The notes under the pieces are model-generated. The model made no database searches. It saw only the letters and a list, made by a program, of their open reading frames with translations, and was not told where the DNA came from. This document shows positions 1 to 10,531 of a stretch of 64,000 nt of DNA, in pieces. Both the position numbers and the translations under genes were made by a program. The stretch covers positions 25,001-89,000 of the forward strand of contig JACEEZ010012792.1 of assembly GCA_016584305.1 (NCBI GenBank). Direction: 5' to 3'. This stretch comes from Chionoecetes opilio (lineage: Eukaryota; Arthropoda; Malacostraca; Decapoda; Majidae). How positions within the stretch are numbered: the stretch's first letter is position 1; every line of letters begins with the position of its first letter.

Positions 1-287
1 TCATAATTGCTATTCATTTTGATGTTGTTTACAGTCAGTCCTTGCAGTGAGAGGAAAACCTGAAGGAATTTTGTGAACGTGAAAAGAAGAAAATGGAGAT
101 TGGGAACAGAGTGGCGTCTGTATTTGCCAGATTTGTTTTATGCCTGTATGTTATTTTATGCCTTTATGGTCTGTATTTATGCCAGATTTTGTATTCGCCG
201 TCTGTATTTTACCATTTGGTCCTCGCGAAACTGTTAACAAAAGCTTCAGCGGCAGACCAGCCTAGTAAGCTTCAAAACACTACCGCT
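1..287. other. unassigned left edge
   Basis: A/T-leaning single-copy-looking sequence with no recognisable coding or repeat signature. A short open frame starting near 93 runs into the adjacent minisatellite and has no protein-like composition, so no gene is claimed. Confidence 0.4.
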
Positions 288-2217
288 CATTCCTCCATTG
301 CCATTATAGTCCCACTCATTCCTCCATTGCCATTATAGTCCCACTCATTCTCATTGCCATTATAGTCCCACTCATTTCAATTGGCCATATAGTCCCACGT
401 ATTCCTCATTGCCATTATAGTCCCACTCATTCCTCCATTGCCATTATAGTCCCACTCATTCCTCAATTGCCATTATAGTCCCACTCATTCCTCAATTGCC
501 ATTATAGTCCCACTCATTCCTCCATTGCCATTATAGTCCCACTCATTCCTCAATTGCCAATATAGTCCCACTCATTCCTCAATTGCCATTATAGTCCCAC
601 TCATTCCTCCATTGCCATTATAGTCCCACTCATTCCTCAATTGCCATTATAGTCCCACTCATTCCTCAATTGCCATTATAGTCCCACTCATTCCTCCATT
701 GCCATTATAGTCCCACTCATTCCTCAATTGCCATTATAGTCCCACTCATTCCTCCATTGCCATTATAGTCCCACTCATTCCTCAATTGCCAATATAGTCC
801 CACTCATTCCTCAATTGCCAATATAGTCCCACTCATTCCTCCATTGCCATTATAGTCCCACTCATTCCTCAATTGCCAATATAGTCCCACTCATTCCTCA
901 ATTGCCATTATAGTCCCACTCATTCCTCCAATGCCATTATAGTCCCACTCATTCCTCCATTGCCAATATAGTCCCACTCATTCCTCCATTGCCAATATAG
1001 TCCCACTCATTCCTCAATCGCCATTATAGTCCTACTCATTCCTCCATTGCCATTATAGTCCCACTCATTCCTCAATTGCCATTATAGTCCCACTCATTCC
1101 TCCATTGCCATTATAGTCCCACTCATTCCTCAATTGCCATTATAGTCCCACTCATTCCTCCATTGCCATTATAGTCCCACTCATTCCTCCATTGCCAATA
1201 TAGTCCCACTCATTCCTCAATCGCCATTATAGTCCCACTCATTCCTCCATTGCCAATATAGTCCCACTCATTCCTCCATTGCCATTATAGTCCCACTCAT
1301 TCCTCCATTGCCATTATAGTCCCACTCATTCCTCAATTGCCAATATAGTCCCACTCATTCCTCCATTGCCATTATAGTCCCACTCATTCCTCCATTGCCA
1401 ATATAGTCCCACTCATTCCTCAATCGCCATTATAGTCCCACTCATTCCTCCATTGCCAATATAGTCCCACCTCATTCCTCTCATTGTCATTATAAGTCCC
1501 ACTCATTCCTCCATTGTCATTATAGTCCCACTCATTCCTCCATTGCCATTATAGTCCCACTCATTCCTCCATTGCCATTATAGTCCCACTCATTCCTACC
1601 TTGCCATTATAGTCCCACTCATTCCTACCTTGCCATTATAGTCCCACTCATTCCTCCATTGCCATTATAGTCCCACTCATTCCTCCATTGCCATTATAGT
1701 CCCACTCATTCCTCAATTGCCATTATAGTCCCACTCATTCCTCCATTGCCATTATAGTCCCACTCATTCCTCCATTGCCATTATAGTCCCACTCATTCCT
1801 CCATTGCCATTATAGTCCCACTCATTCCTCATTGCCATTATAGTCCCACTCATTCCTCCATTGCCATTATAGTCCCACTCATTCCTCCATTGCCATTATA
1901 GTCCCACTCATTCCTCCATTGCCATTATAGTCCCACTCATTCCTACCTTGCCATTATAGTCCCACTCATTCCTCCATTGCCATTATAGTCCCACTCATTC
2001 CTCAATTGCCATTATAGTCCCACTCATTCCTACCTTGCCATTATAGTCCCACTCATTCCTACCTTGCCATTATAGTCCCACTCATTCCTACCTTGCCATT
2101 ATAGTCCCACTCATTCCTCCATTGCCATTATAGTCCCACTCATTCCTCCATTGCCATTATAGTCCCACTCATTCCTCCATTGCCATTATAGTCCCACTCA
2201 TTCCTCAATTGCCATTA
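288..2217. repeat. 29-bp minisatellite, about 66 copies
   Basis: Head-to-tail units of 29 bp, beginning CATTCCTCCATTGCC and ending with TATAGTCCCACT, run without interruption for about 1.93 kb. Units fall into variant classes: CTCCATTG, CTCAATTG, TACCTTG, and TTATAG versus AATATAG. The TACCTTG class appears only in the right half (after ~1597), and AATATAG only in the left two thirds. Most units keep exact length, which points to a real, fairly homogenised array. A few units near 345-400 and 1470-1500 have small indels. The array ends sharply at about 2217, where unique sequence begins. Confidence 0.97.
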
Positions 2218-2639
2218 TGGTCGTCAAGGGATAAAAGTCTTGCGCTGATCAAAAGCACACACTGGAAAAAAGCTTCCTGTATAATGCCTTCGTTAAACTA
2301 ATGAATATTTTTTTTATACTTTAGCGATAACACATGATAAAGTAAGGTACGGTAAAAATACTACAGTACATCAGGAAACTAGAAGCTGAATACAAGTTAT
2401 GGTGTATTATTACGAATCGACATTTTTTTACATACGGTTTGCTACGAAATGATGGATTTAGGACATTCCCTGCACCATTTATTGGATGCTGTTTTGCACC
2501 CCGAACTAAATTGGCCCACCCCCCTTTCTTTACTCTCTTACTGTCTTCTTTATAGGGTCTGGGATACCCTAGGGCCTGGCAACTAAACGGTCCTCCGATC
2601 CGATCCGATCCGATGGTGTTTGGGGTATAACCTTATCAA
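2218..2639. other. unassigned, with a short GATCC repeat
   Basis: AT-rich sequence with nothing recognisable as coding. At 2595-2616 there is a short pentamer run (CCGAT)n directly before the SINE that follows. Confidence 0.5.
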
Positions 2640-2848
2640 CGGCACCCCTCAGTGTTGGCCGAAGCCATCACCCCGGGAGGCGGGGCACAAACCCCCGGCT
2701 AACACCCGGTACCCATTCACTGCTGGGTGGACAAAGGCTCGGGTTTTAAGAAGACCGCCCGTCTGTCTTCGCTCCGCCCGGGGATCGAACCTGGGATTTC
2801 TCGGTTGTGGGCCGAGCGTGCTAGCCCTTACACTACGGAGTTCCCGTA
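2640..2848 (-). mobile_element. tRNA-derived SINE, family A, 3'-truncated copy
   Basis: On the minus strand the head carries a tRNA-like B box (GGTTCGATCC) and an anticodon-arm-like stem, followed by the family body (cloverleaf head, then a segment containing CACTGCTGGGTGG in plus orientation). It matches the copies at 40405-40695, 41466-41753 and 54305-54618 over the head and central body, but lacks the distal tail those copies carry. A segment at 2870-2915 (TTGGCCAGTCCTTTGTGATG) also recurs at 22640, 38130 and 48155, so it may be a tail module of this or another SINE. Confidence 0.85.
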
Positions 2849-3421
2849 GCCGTTCCCGGTCTTTTTGTTACCTCTTTTATTTTTTTTGCCCTTGGCCAGT
2901 CCTTTGTGATGTAAGAAAAGAAAAAAATGTAGAGTTTCGTGTGAAGCCGAACCTGCATTATCTCGGCGCGAGGACCTTCTTCCCGGCGGGGTGAGGCTGG
3001 GGCGCACCGAAGGATTATAAATTCACGCCGTCTTGACATGAAAGTGATGCTCAGAAACCTCGTCATTTGGCTTATTGATGTTCGGTGCTTCCTCGGCCGT
3101 TCCAAAACACTGCAAGGTTGACGCCGCCATCAAATCAACAAGTAATCAGCAGCACTCGGGCTTCAAAATACTGACGTGAGGCGGTACGATATCAGTGACT
3201 AAATTACAGTACGATATTATATTTACGTTTGTTCTTTGTCTTTCATATACGAGACTCTTTTCCTTAGTGTTTGTCGCGAAGTATGTATATGTCTAAGTAT
3301 ACTGTATATAAGTATGACGCAAAGGCAGCACACATATCGATAGGGAAGTATGCAGAAATATTATTTGGTACGAATTACTATAAAGGAATCACACAAATAT
3401 GCATGGCACACAAATACATAC
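2849..3421. other. unassigned intergenic or intronic sequence
   Basis: Beyond the SINE-associated tail module there is no motif I can assign. If the EGF/TM gene downstream has exons to the left of this window, this stretch is intronic. Confidence 0.4.
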
Positions 3422-4020
3422 GTAGTCTAGTAGTCCAGTGAACCCCACGTGCACCCCTTGGACAATCTAATGAGACCTACTTTTTTAGATGCACAAATAT
3501 GTCTAGAAAACAAAAATCAATGTTAACACTGTCAACTAATGTCCCATGGAGTTCGTATCTTGGATTTTGTCGATCGCGAATTATTTTGCCTCTCTCGAAA
3601 TTACCAAAATGTCTATAAAATCACAAATAATGTAGTTACAAATTTAATTTTGGTGCCCACGTGACAAGAATAGCATGGCCTATTGTAATAAGAACAATTA
3701 ATGCAGTAATTGGTACAAGTTTAGTTATGGAACGGCAAAAACCTAAAAAAAGGCGGAAAAATTACTTCGGTTTCGCCGACAACTTTCAACATAAATGACA
3801 ATAACTTCACTAATATACAACATACTGGTCAGTTTAACATATCAAAATCATCGTCTATTATTCCTCCATCTAATGCAGTCAAACAATTGACATATATATA
3901 TGACTATCATACATTAATTGTTACCAATGTTACTCACCTCCCTAGTGAAACTTTATGTTGTCAAATACAAACATTCGAAAAAAGTCAGAAAACAATGTTT
4001 CCTTTCTATTAAACTTTAAC
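3422..4020 (+). repeat. unit A left inverted arm
   Basis: This pairs with 5107-5701 over essentially its full length, with scattered substitutions and short indels. Reading inward, both arms keep stretches of open codons; on the left arm one frame is open from about 3735 to a stop near 4010. The same inward frames are recognisable in the right arm with frameshifts. I do not recognise a protein here. Confidence 0.9.
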
Positions 4021-4225
4021 AAGTGATGTAGGGCAGCTAGGTACGCTGTCAGTAGAAGTGAGTAATTAACATTTGGTATAATTACAAATAACAGAGAGTC
4101 AAATCATATTAGCTTTTCTTATAATTTTAAATATACCGGTGAAAACGGAACCTGATGACAGTTAATATTATTAAACAGCTACGTATTTATCAGTCTATCA
4201 TAAGATAATAATATAATCATGATAA

Positions 4226-4811
4226 TAGTCATTCATCGTTGCCACCATCAAGTCCATCATAGTCTGGATACTCCTCCTCCACTAGATCCTCCTCCTCCTC
4301 CTCTGAATCAACAGTCTCCAGCAAGTCTGTCAGTGACGATGGTAGGATGGACCCACACGGCCACACTGGCTCCAAGATTCCTTGTCCTGTTTTCTCCCAG
4401 CCTTGCCCAGCATCATATGGCTTGGGTCTCGAGAAAATCGGTTGATGAGCACGCTTGTAACATGCCACATTGCCACCCTGTAGTTCACACGCTGTATGTG
4501 AGGGATGAGGGAGTCCTGACAGGGAGTCTGTGGTATCCTATCATCTCCAAGTCAACGCCTTCGAGAGTCTCTGGTATCTGAGCACACACTGCTTCCATAC
4601 GGCGAGGTGAATTGAGAGGTTCAGCCATTCGATTTTCACGGATTTCATGTAGATACGCTAATTTTTCATCTGGGTTTCCTCTCACATTTCTGAAAGATGT
4701 CAAGGGACCATAGTCTCGGATGTCTATTGCGTGTACGATACATGATGGGCATTTAGGGTTTTCAGATCTGGCTGATATTTTGTCGCTTTTTCGTTTCCTC
4801 GTGCTAGCCAT
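4226..4811 (-). pseudogene. internally deleted copy of a GYH/GCDTVSY-family repeat protein
   Basis: A minus-strand frame opens with ATG at 4811 (MASTRKRKSDK...) and encodes a CPSCIVH motif, an LHEIRENRMAEPL segment, RMEAVCAQIPE and GYHR, then hits a stop near 4485. In a second frame, overlapping by a few bases (about 4496 down to 4229), the sequence continues as a C-terminal part: CYKRAHQPIF, GQGWEKTGQGILEPVWPCG, then an acidic tail rich in E and D. I recognise the first block as the N-terminus, and the second as the C-terminal region, of a large uncharacterised protein family common in crustacean and mollusc genomes. About 2 kb of middle coding sequence is absent. The gene starts about 300 bp from the right arm and ends about 210 bp from the left arm of unit A. 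The family identity is from memory and untested. Confidence 0.6.
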
Positions 4812-5106
4812 GATTTAGTTCAGTTATATTCCACCACCAGAAAGAACTACGGATGTACCACACATAATGTTAGGTCACTGACATACCATCTACACTATCA
4901 CTATCACCGATGCATCTAAGGAGAAGGAAAGTAGTGTTAATTGACATCGTATACAGGTTACCGATACACATGAGCAATACAGTATTGTATGAGAAAAAAA
5001 CATATATATACATATATGACATGACATATGGAGCAAAACAGTGTTTACAAATGGCAACTGAACAATACTAAGTTGTATTATCTAGTTGCCCATGATTAAC
5101 TGGTAA

Positions 5107-5701
5107 AATTTAATATAAAACTAAGTTTTATCGAATGTATGTATTTGATGTAAGTAAAGTTTCACTAGGGGGGTGGGTTTCATTGGTAACAATTAGTGTA
5201 TGATAATCATATATGTATGTCAATTGTTTGACTGCATTAGATGGGGGAATAATAGACGATGATTTTGATATGTTTATTTAAACTGACCAGTATGTTGTAT
5301 ATTAGTGAAGTTATTATCATTTATGTTGAAAGTTGTCGGCGAAACCGAAGTAATTTTTCCGCCTTTTTTTAGGTTTTTGCCGTTCCATGACTAAACTTGT
5401 ACCAATTACTGCATTACTTGTTCTTATTACAATAGGCCATGTTATTCTTGTCACGTGGGCACCAAAATTAAATTTGTAACTACATTATTTGTGATGTTAT
5501 GGACATTTTGGTAATTTCGAGTAAAACTATTTCGCGATCGACAAAATCCAAGATACGAACCCCATGGGACATTAGTTGACAGTGTTAACATTGATTTTTG
5601 TTTTCTAGACATATTTGTGCATCTAAAAAAGTAGGTCTCATTAGACTGTCCAAGGGGTGCACGTGGGGACAGTCGTGGGGTCCACTGGACTATTAGACTA
5701 C
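5107..5701 (-). repeat. unit A right inverted arm
   Basis: Inverted copy of 3422-4020. Shared landmarks include the NotI-like-free block AATTTTTCCGCC next to GTCGGCGAAACC, and the tip with GTGCACCCCTTGGACA. A short inward open frame near 5450-5650 is shared with the left arm, but it breaks at the same place (a TGA following a GTGCCCACG context) in both. Confidence 0.9.
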
Positions 5702-6109
5702 AGGAATAACTACATACATACATAAATATAGATGACCACGAAAACAAATCAAAAGCGTTAATTTATACTAAGCTCCTAGGATTGTTTAGTTATCCATATG
5801 TACCACCTTAACAATGCTCGTGTAACTCAGCCACCCTTTATATTTCTCTCTCATGGAGTTTCCTAATTCAAGGTAACATGTCCGTTCCTGTCGCCACTGT
5901 TCCCACGCAACGTTCACCCCGCCCTGGGACACACTCGCCAACACTCGCCGCAGCAAACACTGAGGAAAAGAATCTCTAATATGAAAGAAAAAGAAAAAAG
6001 ATCATCACAATAGTGACAAAATGAAAAAGAAAAAACAAGGAGGAAACAAAAACAATCAGGAAGGAAAAGAGTCTCAAATATGAAAAAAAACGGAAAAAAG
6101 CATCACATT
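5702..6109. other. unassigned A-rich stretch
   Basis: Contains several (GAAA)-rich tracts between 5965 and 6100 and no coding signal. It sits between unit A and an LTR fragment. Confidence 0.4.
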
Positions 6110-6232
6110 TGTGGAAATTATCCACCAACCACCCTCATGATATGTAGAGAGTGGTAGTTTTGTTCCCTTTTCTGTTCCCCCTTGGTAATGAGGGAGGTCT
6201 TGTTCACTCACCATAGGGGGTGAGTAGGAATG
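6110..6232 (+). mobile_element. BEL/Pao-type LTR 5' fragment
   Basis: Similarity to the LTR of the retrotransposon at 13500-16640 starts exactly at TGTGGAAATTATCCACCA and continues through GTGGTAGTTT to about 6230, where a (TA)n tract begins. The sharp start at TG in two unrelated contexts supports this as the true LTR 5' end. No internal retroviral-type sequence follows, so this is a solo or truncated LTR. It lies about 100 bp upstream of an exon of the EGF/TM gene, inside its presumed intron. Confidence 0.7.
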
Positions 6233-6331
6233 TATATATATATATATATATATTCATATCTCTCGTAAGCGAGCGTGAGTCAGTCTCAAGCTGTGTCCGT
6301 CAGAGTGAGTAACGAAAGACCGCTGTCGCAG

Positions 6332-6441
6332 GTGTGGCGAGGGCCGCGTGCTGAACCGAGGCCGCGCGACGTGTGAGGACGAGGACGAGTGTGCGTGGCA
6401 GCCGTGCCTCAGCGGCGGCTCATGCTTCAACACCCAGCCAG
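6332..6441 (+). CDS. exon 1 of visible part: EGF cysteines 1-3
   Basis: The acceptor is TGTCGCAG before 6332 and the donor is CAG/GTGACG after 6441. It encodes the last cysteine of a preceding EGF and the acidic calcium-binding consensus DEDEC. The final codon is split after its first base and completed in the next exon to give PGYVCSC, which restores the EGF spacing. That spacing is good evidence the join is real. Confidence 0.8.
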
Positions 6442-7556
6442 GTGACGGTCACGCCTTCTGCATAACCCTGCCGGTGAATGGCACTTCAGATGACCGCCCA
6501 AGAGTGCTTTTCGATTTTTTTATTTTTTTTTATTTTTTTTGGGTGTTTCGGTTTTTATTTAGTATGTATATATAGTACATATTAAGGCATTTTTATTTAA
6601 TTCATCATTTAGTTCAATACAGATTTACTCGTTTTTTAACGTACTCTACCCTTGTGGACCACCCACACGCAGGCTACGTGTGCTCCTGCCCGGCGGGGTT
6701 CAGCGGGCGGCACTGCCACCTGCCTGACGTGGGCCACACCTCCCTTAAGCTGCCCGTGGCACTCCTGGTCACCATCGTGGTGTGGTGCATCTTCCTAGTG
6801 CGTGAGTACCTCCTACACCTTGAGAGCGAGACCTTCCACAGTCTCTGCATTATTTGCTGTCACTTCTGCAGATCCAGTAATTATATATATAATTATAAAC
6901 CAATGTATTTTTGTCATGTCTGTTGAAAATAAAGATTCGCCAATACAACAGCAATGTTCACCATGCAATCCCTTGGCGGCAGTGTTGGTGTGTGCGTTCC
7001 TGCTTCATCAGAACCATCGCCGCGCTGCGCTGCGCAGGGGCATAGCAGACGCCAAGGACACCGCCGTGGACTGCAAAGGTCAAGTGTCGCCGCCCTGCAA
7101 CCACACACCCAACTTGCTGGAGCTGCAGCTGCTGAAGCCACCCAAAGCCAACGGCCAGCCTGCCTGGGCCAGGAACCCCGACATTGCAGGTAACTCTTGG
7201 CTCTTGTTGGCGTGTACTTGAGATCATATGGAATGATGCCTCATCTATACACCATAGATCACTGCATTACGAGGGAGTCTTGCTGCTTTTAGTCCCTCTG
7301 TGAGGCCAAACAGCGCTGCGTGATTGCCTCCTTCTCGCCCCAGATGTGGACGTGCTGCAGGGGGACGTGGTGGCGTCGGCCAGCGCCAGGCAGGATCTGG
7401 CGGCGGACGAGGGGCTGTGTTCCCCGCAGCACTCGCGGCAAGACAGCTGCCGGGACTCGGTGTGCATGAGGGGGAGTCAGAACCGCATCCTTCTTGATGC
7501 AAGTGTCCTGAATACCTACGACCACGAGGGTGAACGTGCCTTCCCATTAACTACCC
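6332..7556 (+). CDS. EGF-domain single-pass membrane protein, cadherin-like (partial gene, 4 exons)
   Basis: Four exons (6332-6441, 6673-6801, 6983-7189, 7344-7556) join in one frame with GT/AG borders and only phase-1 introns. The product begins inside an EGF array (CGEGRVLNRG...), continues with a complete six-cysteine calcium-binding EGF module (DEDECAWQPC ... CSCPAGFSGRHC), then about 12 linker residues, a helix of about 23 hydrophobic residues split between exons 2 and 3 (VALLVTIVVWCIFLVLLVCA), a basic stop-transfer HQNHRR, and more than 130 cytoplasmic residues including NPDIADVDVLQ and LNTYDHEGE. An extracellular EGF followed directly by a helix is typical of type III cadherins, Fat-type cadherins and related receptors acting in adhesion at the cell surface. 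Upstream and terminal exons are not identified, so the exact family is open. Confidence 0.75.
6673..6801 (+). CDS. exon 2: EGF cysteines 4-6, linker and first part of the TM helix
   Basis: The acceptor is CACACGCAG and the donor is GTGC/GTGAGT. It encodes GYVCSCPAGFSGRHC, a short linker and LKLPVALLVTIVVWCIFLV. Phase 1 at both ends. Confidence 0.85.
6983..7189 (+). CDS. exon 3: end of TM helix and proximal cytoplasmic tail
   Basis: The acceptor is TTGGCGGCAG and the donor is GCAG/GTAACT. It encodes the end of the helix (LLVCAFLL), the positively charged HQNHRRAALRR and a polar tail up to NPDIA. Phase 1 at both ends. Confidence 0.8.
7344..7556 (+). CDS. exon 4: cytoplasmic tail segment
   Basis: The acceptor is CGCCCCAG and the donor is CCC/GTAAGT. 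It encodes a serine/aspartate-rich segment (DVDVLQGDVV ... SPQHSRQDSC ... LLDASVLNTYDHEGE). The YDHEGE stretch loosely recalls the NYDDEGGGE box of cadherin tails, but I do not regard this as a confirmed match. Confidence 0.7.
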
Positions 7557-9008
7557 GTAAGTACAGCAGGCAGACTTGCTTTTCTTAATCATTACATTGC
7601 ATCAGTAACCAAGTATATTTCAGGTTGTTGAGTTATGCTACCCTGGCCTAGGTTTCAAACTTGCCTATAAATTTCACTAGAGAACCTTTGCACACAGTCT
7701 TAAAAAGCTTCTCAAAAGGGAAACAATATATCCTGCTCCACCCATGGCTCTGTTTCAGGTGCGTGACAGTGAAGGGGCTGAGGTTAGCGGTGCTCAGGGT
7801 GACGCTTCTCTGCGCCCTCTCCTCGCGGGGCTCCTCAGCATTCTCCCGCCACGCGTTGCGGCTCTACCCTCACGGTCGCCCTGCTGGAAGGTGAAACATT
7901 TACATCACATTTCTTTTAGTTGATGTACACTTAACAAATTTATCTCCGTAGTTGTCATAACATAATGATAAGTAAATGGTAAAAAAACAAAGTCATCGAG
8001 TGTTACATGTACATATCTATCATGTACATTTCAGAGTTGCTCGTTGAGAATTAAAAAAATATTCCATCACGGCGTTACACTTCACCCAAACTTGAAGCGG
8101 GAATGTCCCTTCAGTGATGTGCTGGACGCCCCTCGTGTTCTGCTCTGTTCTGACTCACACGCTGAGAGGAGTCAAGGGCTGGCTCGGTACATTCTTCAAT
8201 GAAACGGAATGGTGGTTCGTAAATGGTAATGTGAATGATAAACAACTATGAGCTTTAATGACGGGCTTAAGCTGCCGTGAACATAAATATTTAGACACTA
8301 CATTACTGCTCTCTGTTCAAGGTGCCCGGCACGGCAGGAACATGATGGCAGGGACTTGGATACAAAGGCTTCACACACTCACCGTCACCGGATATCTTTC
8401 GTGTACTGAAATTATTCTGGCGGGACCTTGTGACGAGAACCGCTACGCCGCTACAACGCGATGATGACTGAAGGGACGGGCGTTCCACGACGGGCCTCAC
8501 AGGGTATGTATTGAGCCACTCAGCAGCAAAGTGTGAGCACTAAGCTGAGCAACGACGAGACGTTTGATTTTCTGTTTTGTCAGGGTAATTATTTATTACT
8601 CTATTTATTTATACACAGCAAGCTTGATTATATTTTCTTCTCTTTCACGTGTTACATAATATGAATGAACAATATCTTGCACATTTCCCCGTCCTAAAAT
8701 AAAAAAAACCATGCAAAATCCAAGTCAATAATCAAGACTCATTGATCCCTGTGCTTGCGTTGATAGGAGAGCCATCAGAAAGACTATGGTGGGACTAAGA
8801 CTATGATTTAAACGTTTACGGTCGAAACAGATCCTCTTTAGTGATCCTTTCCTTCCTCTGCCTCAGCCCAAGTCACCTCCACCGTCAGTCACCTATGGGG
8901 CACCTTGTGAGGCGTCGCGGTGGCAGCAAATGCACCAGAGGGCGGGAAGGGAAGGACAGATAAGATGTTTGCACGCCGCCACCACCACAGCCAACCATCA
9001 CTACCTTA
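7557..9008. other. intron or 3' flank with an unresolved candidate exon
   Basis: A GC-richer block at 7759-7893 lies between an AG (7757-7758 or 7768-7769) and a GT at about 7892. From the second AG it continues the phase-1 frame, but the translation is not convincing. From the first AG the frame meets a stop at once. No other exon is evident to 9008. An AT-rich run and a poly-A run near 8700 are the only other landmarks. Confidence 0.35.
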
Positions 9009-9310
9009 CATAAGAACATAAGAACATAAGGAAGCTACAAGAGGCTGGGAGACCTACACGTGGTAGTTCCTGTTACTTAACACTACCTACACCCACCTGT
9101 CATCCTCATCCATGAATTTATCCAGACTCCTTTTAAAACTTCCTATTGATTCCGCACTAACTACCTGACGACTGAGTCCATTCCAATAAGTTACCACCCT
9201 ATATGTGAACCAGTATTTCCCTATTTCCTTTTTAAATCTACGCTTCTCCAGTTTGTAATAATATTTATGGTTTACTTTGTACTGTTTGTATGTAATTTGC
9301 AATAGGGTTT
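9009..9310 (-). mobile_element. LINE 3' end (CR1-like octamer tail)
   Basis: The minus-strand frame 9302-9087 encodes the C-terminal segment typical of non-LTR retrotransposon polyproteins (KLEKRRFKKEIGKYWF ... WNGLSRQVVSAESIGSFKRS), followed by a short 3' UTR that ends in tandem TTATGTTC octamers at 9009-9030. The same 3' end recurs at 32093-32366, 35696-35790 and 51410-51582, so this is a high-copy 5'-truncated family. The terminal octamer tail is what makes me favour a CR1-like clade. Confidence 0.88.
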
Positions 9311-10493
9311 ATGTGTGATCTCAAAGCCTCAGGGGGTGTTGAAGCAGGTACTCGCCCTGATCCTGGCTGGACTCGTTATTGCCTGCACGATGCAAATAGC
9401 GAATTGCAGACAGACTTTACAACCTGCGCTGGAATGTTCAGGTATTCATAATGATTTATTATTTCTATATATTTTGATATTTTTGATATCGTATTCTAAG
9501 TTGTCGATATAAACCTTTGTTATTCCTTGAGCCTTCTAGCCTTGGATTTATGAGAAGGAAAAGGTACAACACTGAAAACTTTCATACAATAAACTAGCAA
9601 ATCTATTCTGTTTCCTTCGATTCCACGGAGAGATGTGTCACCGCAGACCAGGGGTTGGAGGCCGCCACTACACTCCCCAGGGATGAAGGCGGCACCAACA
9701 CCTTGCTGTTTGTCTATTTTTTTCTTTTTTTCTTTTCTCTGTGTGTGTGTGTGTGTAAGTCTGTATATGTTGATGGGGGTGGGGGTGTGGGTTGGGTTGG
9801 GTGGCGAGGCCTGGACGTCTGCCGCCAGCCTGGCAGCCACACTCCCTGTGCCACCGCGGCGCGGGCCGCAGCCTGGCTGCACACAAACGCGCTGAGGGCC
9901 GCGCGTCGCCACTCTCCTGTGACTTCAAAGAATCAAAGGGGAATATTTATAGGTTTGTGGATCCCAGCTTTCACACGTTTCTGATAAAGACTACTGAAAC
10001 AGACATGTTTTAACTTTTTGATGGACACCTGCACACACTCTACTATAAAGTACGAGTGACGCCACAAGCAGGACTCGACGCACAGATGATATTTGTACGC
10101 TGTAGCATTGTAAAGCACACAACGACACAGCCTCTCCGCCGGTGCATAATTGTGGCAGTTTAGTGAAAGTCAAGCGAGGTCACCGTCTTCCTCCTCGTGA
10201 CAGTCGCCCAGTGCTTGCCTCGCCTCTCATAGAGGGCGCGATCCGGCATACCACCACCACCACCACCACCACACCACACCACACCACACCACACTGCACC
10301 ACCAACACCACCACCACAAGTCCACCACCACCACCGACGGACCGGCCACATATTCCCGTTCTCTATGTGAGTATGTGGTTTCCGAGTGAAGACACTTGGC
10401 TGTAGCTCCGAAACTAACCATAGGATAATCTCGAAAATACCCTCATTGTGATTCCCACGCAAAGTTACCATATAAAGTTTAGGAAAACCTACC
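9311..10493. other. unassigned, low-complexity patches
   Basis: Contains a short (TG)n at 9741-9758, a G/T-rich stretch to 9805, and an ACC/CCA triplet-rich tract at 10248-10340. None of the open frames here has protein-like composition. Confidence 0.4.
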
Positions 10494-10531
10494 CTATCCT
10501 AACCGTAACCTAACGTAACCTAACCTGACGT
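10494..10531. repeat. short degenerate CCTAAC run, telomere-like
   Basis: About five imperfect units related to the arthropod telomeric hexamer/pentamer (CCTAAC, CGTAAC). It is too short and impure to call an interstitial telomere. Confidence 0.35.

Larger units (their letters stand above)
3422..5701. mobile_element. unit A: long-inverted-repeat element with broken internal gene
   Basis: Two arms of about 600 bp (3422-4020 and 5107-5701) are inverted copies of each other and enclose about 1.09 kb. The outermost bases are GTAGTCTAGTAGTCCAGTG on the left and the inverted GTAGTCTAATAGTCCAGTGG on the right. The right arm has a 12-bp insertion (GACTGTCCCCAC) near its tip. The spacer holds N- and C-terminal fragments of one protein family on the minus strand. 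No unambiguous target-site duplication is seen at the outer borders. The architecture suggests a DNA transposon with long TIRs and an internally deleted gene. A simple inverted duplication remains possible. Confidence 0.7.

Noticed and set aside
288..2217. CRISPR-like array of short direct repeats
   Set aside because: Units are contiguous with no unique spacers. The sequence context is eukaryotic.
10494..10531. Interstitial telomere
   Set aside because: Only about five degenerate CCTAAC-like units. It is listed as a short repeat only.
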